Below the pieces are notes generated by a model. The model saw only the letters and a program-made list of their open reading frames with translations, was not told the origin of the DNA and did no database searches. The position numbers were made by a program, and so were the translations under genes. A stretch of 64,000 bases of DNA from RI-153 sp963721725 (lineage in GTDB: Bacteria > Chloroflexota > Anaerolineae > Caldilineales > Caldilineaceae), in the NCBI GenBank assembly GCA_963721725.1, contig CAVRLX010000032.1, positions 62,001-126,000 of the forward strand. Reading direction: 5' to 3'. Numbering within the stretch: position 1 is the first letter of the stretch; every line of letters starts with the position of its first letter. Shown here one piece after another: positions 30,018 to 38,874 of this stretch.

Positions 30018-30084
30018 GACGGTGGACGAAAGACAATGGACGAAGGTTACGAATCCTTTCGTCCATCGTCCGCCGTCTTTCGTC
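30018..30084. repeat. Imperfect palindrome between the two permease genes
   Basis: Left arm GACGGTGGACGAAAGAC with ATGGACGAAGG, right arm CCTTTCGTCCATCGTCC with GCCGTCTTTCGTC. The arms are built from short GGACGA/AGAC units that can pair in several registers. It fills most of the spacer. Confidence 0.8.
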
Positions 30085-30093
30085 ATATTCACT

Positions 30094-31038
30094 TTAATCC
30101 TGCGGTCGGAACACGTACAACAGCCCCCCCACCACGACCATCATGGCGGCAGCGCCGATCCAGCCGATGGCCGAGGCGTAGCCCTGTGCCCATTGACCCA
30201 ACTTAAAGGCCAGATCGTACATGTAGACGGTCCAGGTGTAGGTGGGCGAAGCGCGATTAAAGCCGCCGAAGATCAGAAACTCATCAATGACGGCCATGGC
30301 CGAGCCAAAGCGCAGCACCACCAGCACGGCCAGGATCGGGCGCAGGCGCGGAATGGTGACATGCACCAGCAGTTTCCACTCGTTGGCCCCGTCAATGCGC
30401 GCCGCTTCGTAAAGCTCTTTGGGAATGGCGGCCAGCCCGGCCAAAAAGAACATGGTGTGATAACCCAGCCCCCACCAGACTTCAAAGATGGCTACAGCGG
30501 GCAAGGTTAAAGCCGTGCCGCCCAACCACTGTGGTGCGGTCTGTGGGGTAAAGAGATGCAGCCATTCAATCAAAATGTAGTTAATGGGACCAATCTGAAA
30601 GTTGTACATCCACTTCCAGAGCACAAAGATCATGGGGCCGGGGATCACAGCGGGGATCAGGATGATAATGCGGTAAAAGGTTGCCAGCGCTTGGTTGTGG
30701 ACGCGATCCACGAGCACGGCTAGTAAGAGAGGGATGATAATCGTGCCGGGCAAGAACATCAGCGTGAACTGTGCGGCACGCCACAGCCCATCAAAGACTA
30801 CAGGATCGGCCAAGGCATCGGCGTAATTTTGAAAACCCACCCACCTGGGCGGTGCTGAACTTAGATATTTGTAGTCGGTAAAACTAATAAAAAGCACACG
30901 CAGAATGGGATAGACCATGTAGCCCAAAAAGAAAAAGAGGGCCGGGATCAAAAAGATCCAATGATTTAAATAGCGCCAGACGGCAGAGCGCCGATGCTCA
31001 ATAGGGTGTGATGTGGTTTTGGAGGTGAGCGTTGCCAT
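30094..31038 (-). CDS. Carbohydrate ABC transporter permease, MalF/UgpA type
   Basis: Intact permease of 314 residues with six membrane helices, CUT1 family. The EAA loop is EAARIDGANEWKLLVHVTIP near residue 215. The first helix (WIFLIPALFFFLGYMVYPIL) and the following RVLFISFTDYKY are typical of MalF/UgpA-type subunits. It pairs with the permease downstream and the binding protein upstream to import a sugar or glycerol-phosphate-type solute. A 21-bp perfect palindrome separates it from the binding-protein gene. Confidence 0.9.
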   Translation of the reverse strand: MATLTSKTTSHPIEHRRSAVWRYLNHWIFLIPALFFFLGYMVYPILRVLFISFTDYKYLSSAPPRWVGFQNYADALADPVVFDGLWRAAQFTLMFLPGTIIIPLLLAVLVDRVHNQALATFYRIIILIPAVIPGPMIFVLWKWMYNFQIGPINYILIEWLHLFTPQTAPQWLGGTALTLPAVAIFEVWWGLGYHTMFFLAGLAAIPKELYEAARIDGANEWKLLVHVTIPRLRPILAVLVVLRFGSAMAVIDEFLIFGGFNRASPTYTWTVYMYDLAFKLGQWAQGYASAIGWIGAAAMMVVVGGLLYVFRPQD

Positions 31039-31079
31039 GATGCTCCATATTTACAGTGTCCATATTTACAGTGAAAGAA

Positions 31080-31131
31080 GATCCGTGCAACGTGATGCGT
31101 GATTGTCCTTACGCATCACGTTGCACGGATC
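31080..31131. repeat. Perfect 21-bp inverted repeat between binding protein and permease
   Basis: ATCCGTGCAACGTGATGCGT is followed after ten bases by its exact reverse complement; one more base pairs on each side. Placed directly after the binding-protein gene, it could reduce read-through or protect the upstream message, explaining the usual excess of binding protein over permease. This role is inferred from position. Confidence 0.85.
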
Positions 31132-31136
31132 ACATT

Positions 31137-32570
31137 TTACGCCTGTGTCTTTGCCAGTTCGGCCAACACCGCATCTTTGGCGGCTTGCATGGCGACCATC
31201 GGATCCGCCTCTTCGCCAGTGAGGAACTTCTCCCAATAGGGCTTGCCGATTTGGAACTGGCTCAGCCCAAAGAGATGGTTGTTAATGGCCCGTGCAATCG
31301 GCAGTTGACCGCGGATCAGGCCCACGAATTCCGGCATCCATTCCGGCGGGTTGGCGTCCCACTCGGCATAGAGCGAAGTGTAGGGCGGCAGTTGACCAGG
31401 GTGCGCCGTGGGGCTGCCTGCAATGGAATCCTGCCAGATCTGCTGATCGTACGTCAACGTGCGAATGTACTCGGCAGCCTTCTCCTTGTTTTGTCCATGC
31501 TTAAAGAGACACGCGCCTGTGGTCCAGAAGACCGTGCCGCCTTCGCCGTTGACAAACTTGGGCAGCCCACCCATCATCAGCTTGGACGGATCGGGCCAGT
31601 TGGCGGCCATGCGCAGCGGTGCGTTGAAGTATTTGGTGTAAAAGGCGACGCGTTGCGCCGCAAAGGCCACTTCGTCGGGCGTGCCGTTGACGCCGCCGTC
31701 GGTGGCCCCTTCCAACAGAATATCGGGGTGCGAGAGCGCCATCATCTCTTTCATCAACTTCAGCGCCTCAATTGCGGCTTCGTGGGTGAAGTCGAACAGC
31801 CCCTCTTCTGTGTAAACGTCGGTGCTCATGCTGTGGGTATAGGGAACCAGCGAGCGCCAGCCGTGGCTGTCGAAGGTGCAGCCATAGAGCGCTGCGCCCG
31901 AATCCATCACCTGTTTGGAGGCAGCTAGGTACTCGTCCCACGTGGCGGGAATGCTGGTGATGCCCGCTGCTTCGGTGAGTTCCGAGTTCCAGCCCATACC
32001 GATGACATCCAACAAGAAGGGCCAGCTATACAGCTTGCCGTTGACGGTACATTCTTCGCGGATGGACGGGATCAGATCATCCAACACTTCTTGGGGAATG
32101 AAATCATCCCAGGGCATGATCACATCCGCCTCGATTAACTGGGTCATCTCCACAAAGGGGGTCATGCCCACATAGACATCCCACGTGCTTTCATTGTTTT
32201 TGGCCTCGGCCACAAAGCGCTCGATGCCGAACCCTTCCACCGGCGCAATCTGAAAATTGAGATCGCCGTCGTTGGCTGCCGCAAATGCGTCGTTGACCTG
32301 CGGGATGCTGGGGTGCAGATCGACGATCCACTGATAGAACGTGGGGGTAACCGGGCGTCCGGCTGTCGCAGCAGTCTCTGCCGCCGGTGCGCCTGTCCCC
32401 GCAGGGGCCGCCGGGGCGGGCATACAGCCAGCCACAGCCGCACTGATCCCACTCAAGCCCAACCCTGCCGCCATCATACGTGTCATAAACTGACGGCGGT
32501 TGATCTGTCCACGCTGCAACCGATTCAGCAGTGCGTTTTGGATCTGAAGTTCTTCCTCGCGACGTGACAT
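31137..32570 (-). CDS. Extracellular solute-binding lipoprotein of a sugar ABC transporter
   Basis: Family 1 binding protein of 477 residues. It has a twin-arginine-like N-terminus (NRRQFMTRMMAAGLGLSG, residues 24-41) ending in a lipobox VAGC with the lipidated cysteine at residue 49. A proline/alanine-rich linker follows. The mature part shows TPFVEMTQLIEADVI, YSWPFLLDVIGMGWN and GMTPF-type strands typical of the MalE/UgpB fold, and a late tryptophan-rich region. It is the first gene of the group with two permeases and cutC. Sugar specificity cannot be told. A dispersed repeat lies upstream at 32682-32760. Confidence 0.9.
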   Translation of the reverse strand: MSRREEELQIQNALLNRLQRGQINRRQFMTRMMAAGLGLSGISAAVAGCMPAPAAPAGTGAPAAETAATAGRPVTPTFYQWIVDLHPSIPQVNDAFAAANDGDLNFQIAPVEGFGIERFVAEAKNNESTWDVYVGMTPFVEMTQLIEADVIMPWDDFIPQEVLDDLIPSIREECTVNGKLYSWPFLLDVIGMGWNSELTEAAGITSIPATWDEYLAASKQVMDSGAALYGCTFDSHGWRSLVPYTHSMSTDVYTEEGLFDFTHEAAIEALKLMKEMMALSHPDILLEGATDGGVNGTPDEVAFAAQRVAFYTKYFNAPLRMAANWPDPSKLMMGGLPKFVNGEGGTVFWTTGACLFKHGQNKEKAAEYIRTLTYDQQIWQDSIAGSPTAHPGQLPPYTSLYAEWDANPPEWMPEFVGLIRGQLPIARAINNHLFGLSQFQIGKPYWEKFLTGEEADPMVAMQAAKDAVLAELAKTQA

Positions 32571-32681
32571 ACAAGTCTCCTTCGTGAAAAATAAAATGAG
32601 GGGCTAGATATAAATACTCCGCTTGGGACGGAGCAGAAATAGGCTGCGCTCCAGGGGAATGGATGGGTTGAGGGATGCCAA

Positions 32682-32760
32682 CATATACGAAACAGCGCCA
32701 CAAAGCAATCATTTCTGCTCTTTGAACAATCTCCTTGTGTGCTGCTGCGAAGTATATAAA
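32682..32760 (-). repeat. Third copy of the dispersed ~77-base repeat
   Basis: Read on the minus strand it goes TATATACTTCGCAGCAGC, CACAAGGAGATTGTTCAAAG, AGCAGAAATG, CTTTGTGGCGCTG and GTATATG, closely matching the copies at 15727-15872. The rest of the spacer 32571-32992 separates divergent genes and shows no coding sequence. It should contain the promoters of the ABC operon and of the collagen-like gene. Confidence 0.7.
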
Positions 32761-32992
32761 CGGCGGGATGGTTCTCCGATCCGTTGCGCGCAGTATACCA
32801 ATCCCCCTAATCAGTGTCAAACAAGGCGAAAATCTTACGGCTCCCATCACCCAGTATTGGCGATGGGGCTTTTACCGCTGAACGTAACTTTCCCCTCTAT
32901 CCTGATAGATAGATTTTCACCCAAATGCTCTATAGTAAGAGCGATCAATAGACCCCGACTTTCTGGCTCTTCATACAATTTGGGAGGCGAAC

Positions 32993-34345
32993 ATGAGGCA
33001 ACTTTGGATAGGTAAAGGGCGTTTTTGGGGGATGATTTTGGCGGGGGCAACCCTGTTACTGTGTATGGTCAATGTCACCCTGGCTCAGGATGCCGAGCCA
33101 TATGTGGTAACGCTGGGGCCGGGCGAGACCATTGAAATCACTGTTAACGGCTATTGTTTGCAGCGCGATGAACCCTTTCCAGGATCGGTCTTGGTCTATA
33201 CAGGTCCGATCTCAGATCCGCTGCAAGTTGCCATCGACTATAGCCTGGAATCCACCTACATTGAGAGCGATCTTTATGACACCCAACTGGCTGTTTGGGA
33301 ATTAACCGACGAGATCCGTCCTGATTTTGCTGGCCCGGTGGCCGTGGAAGTGGTGGACTATGCGCTGGAAAATCCTTTGCCCGTCACCGCGGCGCTGGAA
33401 TTCCCCTCGATCTCGGCCCTGTTGGATGATGGCACGTTGACCGCCCAAGTTGTGGACTATGTAAACCTCACCACGCCGCAGTTTTTCGGGCAAGGAACGT
33501 TGATCATCACCAACGAGTCCGACGAAGAAGTGATCTTTTACATTCCCACAGGCGTGAAATTTTCTGACCCTGACGACGAAAGCACACAGGATGTCGCTAT
33601 CTTTGTGCCTCGGCGTGAACTGGAATTTGCCACCGTTGCCTTTGAAGTCGAGACCGACCCTGCGCCCACGGTCATCGCCTGTTGGGATTTGAATCAAAAC
33701 GGCGTGGCCGATGATAACGAGGATTCTAACGGGGATGGGGTGATCGATGTGCTTGATTGTCGAGGGCCAGTTGGTCCCGCTGGCCCTCGTGGCCCCGCAG
33801 GTTCACGCGGCACATCCGGTGCAGCAGGGCCACCCGGCGCGCCCGGTCTGCCCTGTTGGGATCTAAACGGCAATGCAGTGGCCGATCCCGAAGAGGACAT
33901 CAACCAGGATGGCCTGGCCGATGCCCGCGATTGTCAAGGCGCGACGGGGGCTGTGGGGCCAGTTGGCCCAGTCGGACCGGCTGGCCCGCCTGGATTGGTG
34001 GCTGTCCAGCAACTGACCAAAACCACACCCATCAACAACGAAGCTGTCAAAGCCCTGACTGTCGAATGTGGGCCTAATCAGATTGTCGTCGCCGGCGGCT
34101 ACCGCTTAGAATCACCACTGCCGCCCAATTGGTTCTTTATGCCTGTGGCGAATTTTCCCAGCAGTCCCAATGTGTGGACAGTCCAGATCAACGCTTGGTT
34201 TGCCCGCATTGCCCCAGCGGGAGATTGCGGCTGTACCGACCAGTGGGGCTTCACAGCCTACGCCATCTGTGTGGACCCGGCAGCCACCAACGCCGTGGTT
34301 GCACCCGTGCCCGTCGTCACCCCCACCCCGGTTAGCAAGCCCTGA
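32993..34345 (+). CDS. Secreted protein with collagen-like triplets and calcium-loop repeats
   Basis: 450 residues with an N-terminal signal peptide (MILAGATLLLCMVNVTLAQ). The first 225 residues form a beta-rich domain I do not recognise. Then a D/N-rich loop pair (CWDLNQNGVADDNEDSNGDG) leads into G-x-y triplets (GPVGPAGPRGPAGSRG and on). A second loop of the same kind (CWDLNGNAVADPEEDINQDG) leads into GPVGPVGPAGPPG. The D-x-N-x-D-G pattern resembles calcium-binding dockerin/thrombospondin-type loops. The last 130 residues contain CGDCGCT-like cysteines (AGDCGCTDQW) and a P/T/V-rich end. A GGGAGG site precedes the ATG. It is probably a surface or matrix protein; function unknown. Confidence 0.75.
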   Translation: MRQLWIGKGRFWGMILAGATLLLCMVNVTLAQDAEPYVVTLGPGETIEITVNGYCLQRDEPFPGSVLVYTGPISDPLQVAIDYSLESTYIESDLYDTQLAVWELTDEIRPDFAGPVAVEVVDYALENPLPVTAALEFPSISALLDDGTLTAQVVDYVNLTTPQFFGQGTLIITNESDEEVIFYIPTGVKFSDPDDESTQDVAIFVPRRELEFATVAFEVETDPAPTVIACWDLNQNGVADDNEDSNGDGVIDVLDCRGPVGPAGPRGPAGSRGTSGAAGPPGAPGLPCWDLNGNAVADPEEDINQDGLADARDCQGATGAVGPVGPVGPAGPPGLVAVQQLTKTTPINNEAVKALTVECGPNQIVVAGGYRLESPLPPNWFFMPVANFPSSPNVWTVQINAWFARIAPAGDCGCTDQWGFTAYAICVDPAATNAVVAPVPVVTPTPVSKP

Positions 34346-34363
34346 ACAAACCACCAAAAAAGA

Positions 34364-34389
34364 AGCCCGGTCTCCGAAGAGACCGGGCT
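34364..34389 (-). terminator. Hairpin terminator between convergent genes
   Basis: An 11-bp perfect stem (AGCCCGGTCTC / GAGACCGGGCT) with a four-base loop. On the minus strand it is followed by a T-rich run (TCTTTTTT), so it best fits termination of RNA polymerase moving in the minus direction; on the plus strand the stem follows an A-run directly after the collagen-like gene. It lies between that gene and treZ, which converge, and could serve both. Confidence 0.7.
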
Positions 34390-34480
34390 GCGGCTGGCAA
34401 CAATGTAGGCAACTATGATAGCCGCAAGTATTTATACTATGGCCCACAGCGCATTCTCGTTCTGTAAGAGTCCTTCAAAT

Positions 34481-36235
34481 TTACCCAAATGTGCCTGCCG
34501 CACAGGCAAGAATTGCTACGCTTGAGCCTGGCATATGCAGACCCTCTTCGCCCTGTTTGATCTCGACATGGGAAGCAAGCTGTATGGACAAAGCAGATGC
34601 GCCAGCCAGCGGCACGTCTGCGGCTGCTTCGGATAGATTGCACACCACCAGCGCCTCGCCTCGATCCACCACCAGCCAGCGCGCAGTTTCGTCATAGCGG
34701 ACATGAATGGGTACAAAGCTCCCGGCCCCCAACGCCGGGAGCGTGTGGCGCAGGGTAATCAACTTACGATGCCACGCCAGCAGATCGGCGTGTTTTTCCT
34801 CGCTAATCTCGCCCCAGTTCAGCTTTGAACGTTGAAATGTCTCCGCCGCTTGGGGGTCGGGAACCTGTTCCGGATCCCAGCCAAAATCGGCAAACTCGTT
34901 GCGCCGCCCTTCGCTCACCGCTTTGCCCAGTGCTTCGTCGTGAAAATCGGTGAAAAACTGAAACGGCGACGACGCGCCCCACTCTTCGCCCTGAAAAAGC
35001 ATGGGCACAAATGGGCTTGTGAAAACCAGCGCCGCCCCAATTTTCAGCAGGTCCGGCGAAACCAAATGGCTCAGCCGGTCGCCTTGGGCGCGATTGCCGA
35101 TCTGGTCATGGTTCTGGCTACACACCACCAGCCGATACGACGGCACATCTTTGAGCGGGCGGCCATGTTTGCGCCCGCGGAATTTAGAATAGTTGCCGTC
35201 ATAGATATAGCCCTGGGCCAGCGCTTTGGCAAGCCCCGCCCAATCGCCATAATCCATGTAATAGCTATCTTGTTCGCCGGTAAAGAGCACATGCAGCGCG
35301 TGGTGAACCTCGTCGCACCACTGTGCATCCAGACCATAGCCGCCAATTTCGGGTGTTTGGATCAGGCGCGGGTTATTCAGTTCACTTTCAGCAATCAGCA
35401 CCAGCGGTCGGCCCAGCCGCACCTCCAGCCGCCGGACTTCAGCGGCCAGTTCTTCGAGAAAGTGAACGGCGGATTCATCCACAAGGGCGTGGACCGCATC
35501 CAGCCGCAGCCCGTCCATGTGATAGTCGCGCAGCCACATGAGCGCGTTGTCGATGAAAAATCGGCGCACTTCGTCGCTGCCGGCGTCATCCAGATTGACA
35601 GCATCACCCCAGCCGGTTGTGTGATGATCGGTGAAATAAGGCGCAAACATGCCCAAGTAGTTGCCGTCTGGCCCCAGATGGTTATAGACCACATCGAGAA
35701 TCACCGCCAGCCCGCGCAGGTGACAGGCATTGACCAGTTGTTTGAGACCCTCTGGCCCGCCATAGGCTTGATGGGGCGCGTACAAACTGACGCCATCATA
35801 GCCCCAGCCGCGCTCGCCGGGGAAAGCCGCCACAGGCATAATCTCCACATGGGTGACGCCCAGATCAACCAAATGATCGAGCTTTTCAATCGCCGCTGCA
35901 AAGGTGCCTTCGGGGGTAAATGTGCCCATGTGCAACTCATAGATCACCGCCGCTGCCAGCGGGCGCGGCTGCCAGCCGCGGTCCGTCCAGCGGAAGGTGC
36001 TGTGATCCAGCGTGCGCGAGGGGCCATGTACGCCGTTTGGCTGCCAGGGCGAGCGCGGATCCGGCACAGGGCTGCCGCCATTGATCACATAGGCATAGTC
36101 TGTGCCGGACCCAACTTCGGGCAGATCGATCTGCCACCAGCCGCCATTCGCCTGGCGGAGCGGCTGTCGCCCGCCTCTGCCAATTTCGATCTCTAATGTC
36201 TTGGCTTTCGGTGCCCAGACTTGGAAGTTGGTCAT
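34481..36235 (-). CDS. treZ: Malto-oligosyltrehalose trehalohydrolase
   Basis: GH13 enzyme of about 584 residues that releases trehalose from the end of maltooligosyl-trehalose. It starts with a beta-sandwich domain (FQVWAPKAKTLEIEI), followed by the barrel with ERGWGYDGVSLYAPHQAYGG, VILDVVYNHLGPDGNYL, the nucleophile region MDGLRLDAVHAL, the acid/base in VLIAESELN and CSQNHDQIGNRA. These are TreZ hallmarks. The ATG at 36235 overlaps the treY stop (ATGA) and has a GGAGGA site inside treY. Third gene of treX-treY-treZ; cytoplasmic. Confidence 0.93.
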   Translation of the reverse strand: MTNFQVWAPKAKTLEIEIGRGGRQPLRQANGGWWQIDLPEVGSGTDYAYVINGGSPVPDPRSPWQPNGVHGPSRTLDHSTFRWTDRGWQPRPLAAAVIYELHMGTFTPEGTFAAAIEKLDHLVDLGVTHVEIMPVAAFPGERGWGYDGVSLYAPHQAYGGPEGLKQLVNACHLRGLAVILDVVYNHLGPDGNYLGMFAPYFTDHHTTGWGDAVNLDDAGSDEVRRFFIDNALMWLRDYHMDGLRLDAVHALVDESAVHFLEELAAEVRRLEVRLGRPLVLIAESELNNPRLIQTPEIGGYGLDAQWCDEVHHALHVLFTGEQDSYYMDYGDWAGLAKALAQGYIYDGNYSKFRGRKHGRPLKDVPSYRLVVCSQNHDQIGNRAQGDRLSHLVSPDLLKIGAALVFTSPFVPMLFQGEEWGASSPFQFFTDFHDEALGKAVSEGRRNEFADFGWDPEQVPDPQAAETFQRSKLNWGEISEEKHADLLAWHRKLITLRHTLPALGAGSFVPIHVRYDETARWLVVDRGEALVVCNLSEAAADVPLAGASALSIQLASHVEIKQGEEGLHMPGSSVAILACAAGTFG

Positions 36236-38874
36236 GCATCCTCCTTGTGTAGCAGGCAAACGGGAAAGCGTGCGAATTGCGCGCCCACGTCCAGTGCACC
36301 GCCGTCCACCGTCTCCCCGGTAAGTAGATTACGCCATGTGCCTTGTGGAATTTCTATACTGACTGCGCGCTCAATCGGTTGTGACAGCGTTAAGCGTGGC
36401 ACCAGCGTAATTAGCCCTTCGCCGCGCCGGAAGCCCACCACAGAAGGCGAATCAATTTCCAATGCCTCATAGCCAGCCTCGGCATCAAAAAGCGCCGGAT
36501 GTTCTTGGCGCAGGGCCAGCGCCTGCCGCGTCACCCATAATTTGGGCAATCCTTCGTCGGCACACGCCCAGATCGCCTCGGCCTCCAGACTCCCCATCTC
36601 TTGCAATAATTGCCGCCTCTGCGCGTAGTCAACCGGGCGACGATTGTCGGGATCAACCAGCGAGAAGTCCCACAGATCATTGCCTTGATAGATGTCGGGG
36701 ATGCCGGGTGCGGTGAACTTGATCAGCGTTTGTGCCAGCGAGTTGACATAGCCCGCTGAACGGATCTCGCTGACAAAGCGTTCCACGTCCTCCACAAAAT
36801 TGGCGTCGGCATAGATGGCGTCGATAAAATCGGCCACACATGCCGCGTAATCAGGATCAGGATCGGTCCACGAGGTGTGGACTTTGGCCTCGCGCGTGGC
36901 CTTTTCCATGTAAGTTTTCATGCGCTCGGCATCAATCGGCCACGCCCCCACCATGTTTTGATAGAGCAGATATTGCGTGTTACGGTCGGGCAGGCCACCG
37001 GTTTTGTGCGATTGATTCTGCTCGGCCCAGCGAGTCACGGCCTCGGCCCACCGCTCTGGGATCTCGGAGATCACGTTGAGGCGGGCGCGCACATCTTCGC
37101 TGCGTTTGGTATCGTGGGTGGAACTAGCCAGCATGGTACGCGGCCAGTGTGCGGCGATTTCGGTGTTGGCAGCGTGGAATTCGTCTACGCTCAGGCCAAA
37201 GTCACCGGGGTTGCCGCCCACCTCGTTAAGCGAAAGAAAGCGATTGTAGACATAAAAGGTCGTGTCCTCCACGCCTTTTGCCATCGCCGGCCCTGTGAAT
37301 TGTTGGAAGCGGCGCACGAGTTCGGCCTCCACATCGCCTGTCGTGCGCAGCATGAGGAGATCACGGAAGAAATCGAAGAGATCGTCGCCCAGATCGGGGC
37401 GATGTGCTTTGGCTTCGGCGATGGCTTCGTCAATGTACACCACATCGCGGGCGGGCACTTCACCCTCTTCGGGCCGCACATAGGTGCGATAGACGGGCAG
37501 GGCTGCCGCCACTTCATAGATACATTCGCGCAATTGCCCTTCGGTGTAATCGCGCTGGCGGCGGTGACGGGCGCAGACCCTGCGAAAGAGGGCTGTGAGC
37601 CGGGCCACATCGCTGCCCAGAATCTCGCGCATCACCAGCAGCTTTTTCTCGCGTACAAGCTCAGTATAATCGGCCATCTCGCCGCTGAATTCCTCGTATA
37701 AACGGGTCAGCGGCTCCTCGGCCTTTTGGTCAACAAAGAGGCCATTCACCCGATTGAGAAAGTCATAGCCGGTTGTGCCCGCCACCGGCCAATCGGCGGG
37801 CAGCGGCTCGTCGCCTTCGAGGATTTTTTCGATCACCACCCAGGTGTCGGGCGCGTCGTTGTGCAGCCGTTCAAAGTATTGGCCGGGATCAAATAGCCCA
37901 TCGGGATGATCAAGGCGCAGCCCGTCAATGCGTCCTTCGGCCAGCCAGCCGTGGATCAGCGTGTGCGTGTCGGCGTAGACCTGTTCGTCCTCCATGCGCA
38001 GCCCAATTAACGTGTTGATGTCGAAAAAGCGCCGATAGCCCAACTCGCCCTGAGTAATGCGCCAGAAAGCCAGCCGATAGTTCTGTTCGGACAGAAATTC
38101 GTCCAGGGCGTCGGGATCAGTGTTAATTGCCGCCACGGCACGGTCGATGGCCCCGCGCACAGAAGGCCGTTCCAAACTTAGCTCGTGTAGCAGTCGCCCC
38201 AACACCGCCTGATCGCGATAGCGACGGCGAGCGCTGGACCGGTCGGACGCTGTAGACAAGGGCAAGCGGCGATAGGCATCGGCGAGAAAGGCCAGCGTAT
38301 CCGAGCCGTTGTCCTGCGCCGCAGCGTAGACAATGCGGTGCAGCGAGCGCGGATCGACAGGATACCTGTTTTCAAAGTAGCGTAAGGTGAAATGTTCGCC
38401 GTCATAACCAAGACGGATGTCGCCATTTTCCAGCACTCGACCATAGTGATCGCCCAGCACCGGCACAAGCACCTGATTTTCGTGGCGTGCTTCGGGCGGG
38501 TTCCATTCAACGTCAAAATACGTGGCATAGCGGCTGGCGGGGCCATTCTCCAACACATCCCACCACCACGGATTTTCCGCGCCGGTAATCGCCATGTGGT
38601 TGGGCACAATGTCGAGAACATGGCCCAATCCGGCTTTTTGCAACGCCGCGTGGAAGCGTTCCAGCCCGGCGCTGCCGCCGATCTCGGCATTTACTACTGT
38701 AGGGTCCACTACGTCATAGCCGTGGGTGCTGCCCGGCGCGGCGGCCAACAGCGGCGATGTGTAGACATGGCTGATGCCCAGATCTGCCACATAGCTAAGG
38801 ATCTCGGTGGCCTGGGCCAGGGTGAATTCCGGCTGAATTTGCAGCCGATAGGTGGCGCGAAGTTTATTGGACAT
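36232..38874 (-). CDS. treY: Maltooligosyl trehalose synthase
   Basis: GH13 enzyme of 880 residues that turns the reducing-end alpha-1,4 bond of maltodextrins into the alpha-1,1 bond of trehalose. It begins ATYRLQIQPEFTLAQATEIL and YVADLGISHVYTSPLLAAAP, as in all TreY. Then come VLDIVPNHMAITG, YRRFFDINTLIGLRMEDEQV (quoted as adjoining YRRFFDINTLIG and LRMEDEQV), the nucleophile region IDGLRLDHPDGL, and the late SSTHDTKRSEDVRARL and PGIPDIYQGNDLW. The large helical insertions explain the length. It overlaps treX by eleven bases upstream and treZ by four downstream, so translation of all three is coupled. Confidence 0.95.
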   Translation of the reverse strand: MSNKLRATYRLQIQPEFTLAQATEILSYVADLGISHVYTSPLLAAAPGSTHGYDVVDPTVVNAEIGGSAGLERFHAALQKAGLGHVLDIVPNHMAITGAENPWWWDVLENGPASRYATYFDVEWNPPEARHENQVLVPVLGDHYGRVLENGDIRLGYDGEHFTLRYFENRYPVDPRSLHRIVYAAAQDNGSDTLAFLADAYRRLPLSTASDRSSARRRYRDQAVLGRLLHELSLERPSVRGAIDRAVAAINTDPDALDEFLSEQNYRLAFWRITQGELGYRRFFDINTLIGLRMEDEQVYADTHTLIHGWLAEGRIDGLRLDHPDGLFDPGQYFERLHNDAPDTWVVIEKILEGDEPLPADWPVAGTTGYDFLNRVNGLFVDQKAEEPLTRLYEEFSGEMADYTELVREKKLLVMREILGSDVARLTALFRRVCARHRRQRDYTEGQLRECIYEVAAALPVYRTYVRPEEGEVPARDVVYIDEAIAEAKAHRPDLGDDLFDFFRDLLMLRTTGDVEAELVRRFQQFTGPAMAKGVEDTTFYVYNRFLSLNEVGGNPGDFGLSVDEFHAANTEIAAHWPRTMLASSTHDTKRSEDVRARLNVISEIPERWAEAVTRWAEQNQSHKTGGLPDRNTQYLLYQNMVGAWPIDAERMKTYMEKATREAKVHTSWTDPDPDYAACVADFIDAIYADANFVEDVERFVSEIRSAGYVNSLAQTLIKFTAPGIPDIYQGNDLWDFSLVDPDNRRPVDYAQRRQLLQEMGSLEAEAIWACADEGLPKLWVTRQALALRQEHPALFDAEAGYEALEIDSPSVVGFRRGEGLITLVPRLTLSQPIERAVSIEIPQGTWRNLLTGETVDGGALDVGAQFARFPVCLLHKEDA

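Noticed and set aside
34832..36196. A 454-codon plus-strand frame
   Set aside because: Antisense to treZ, whose GH13 motifs are unmistakable.
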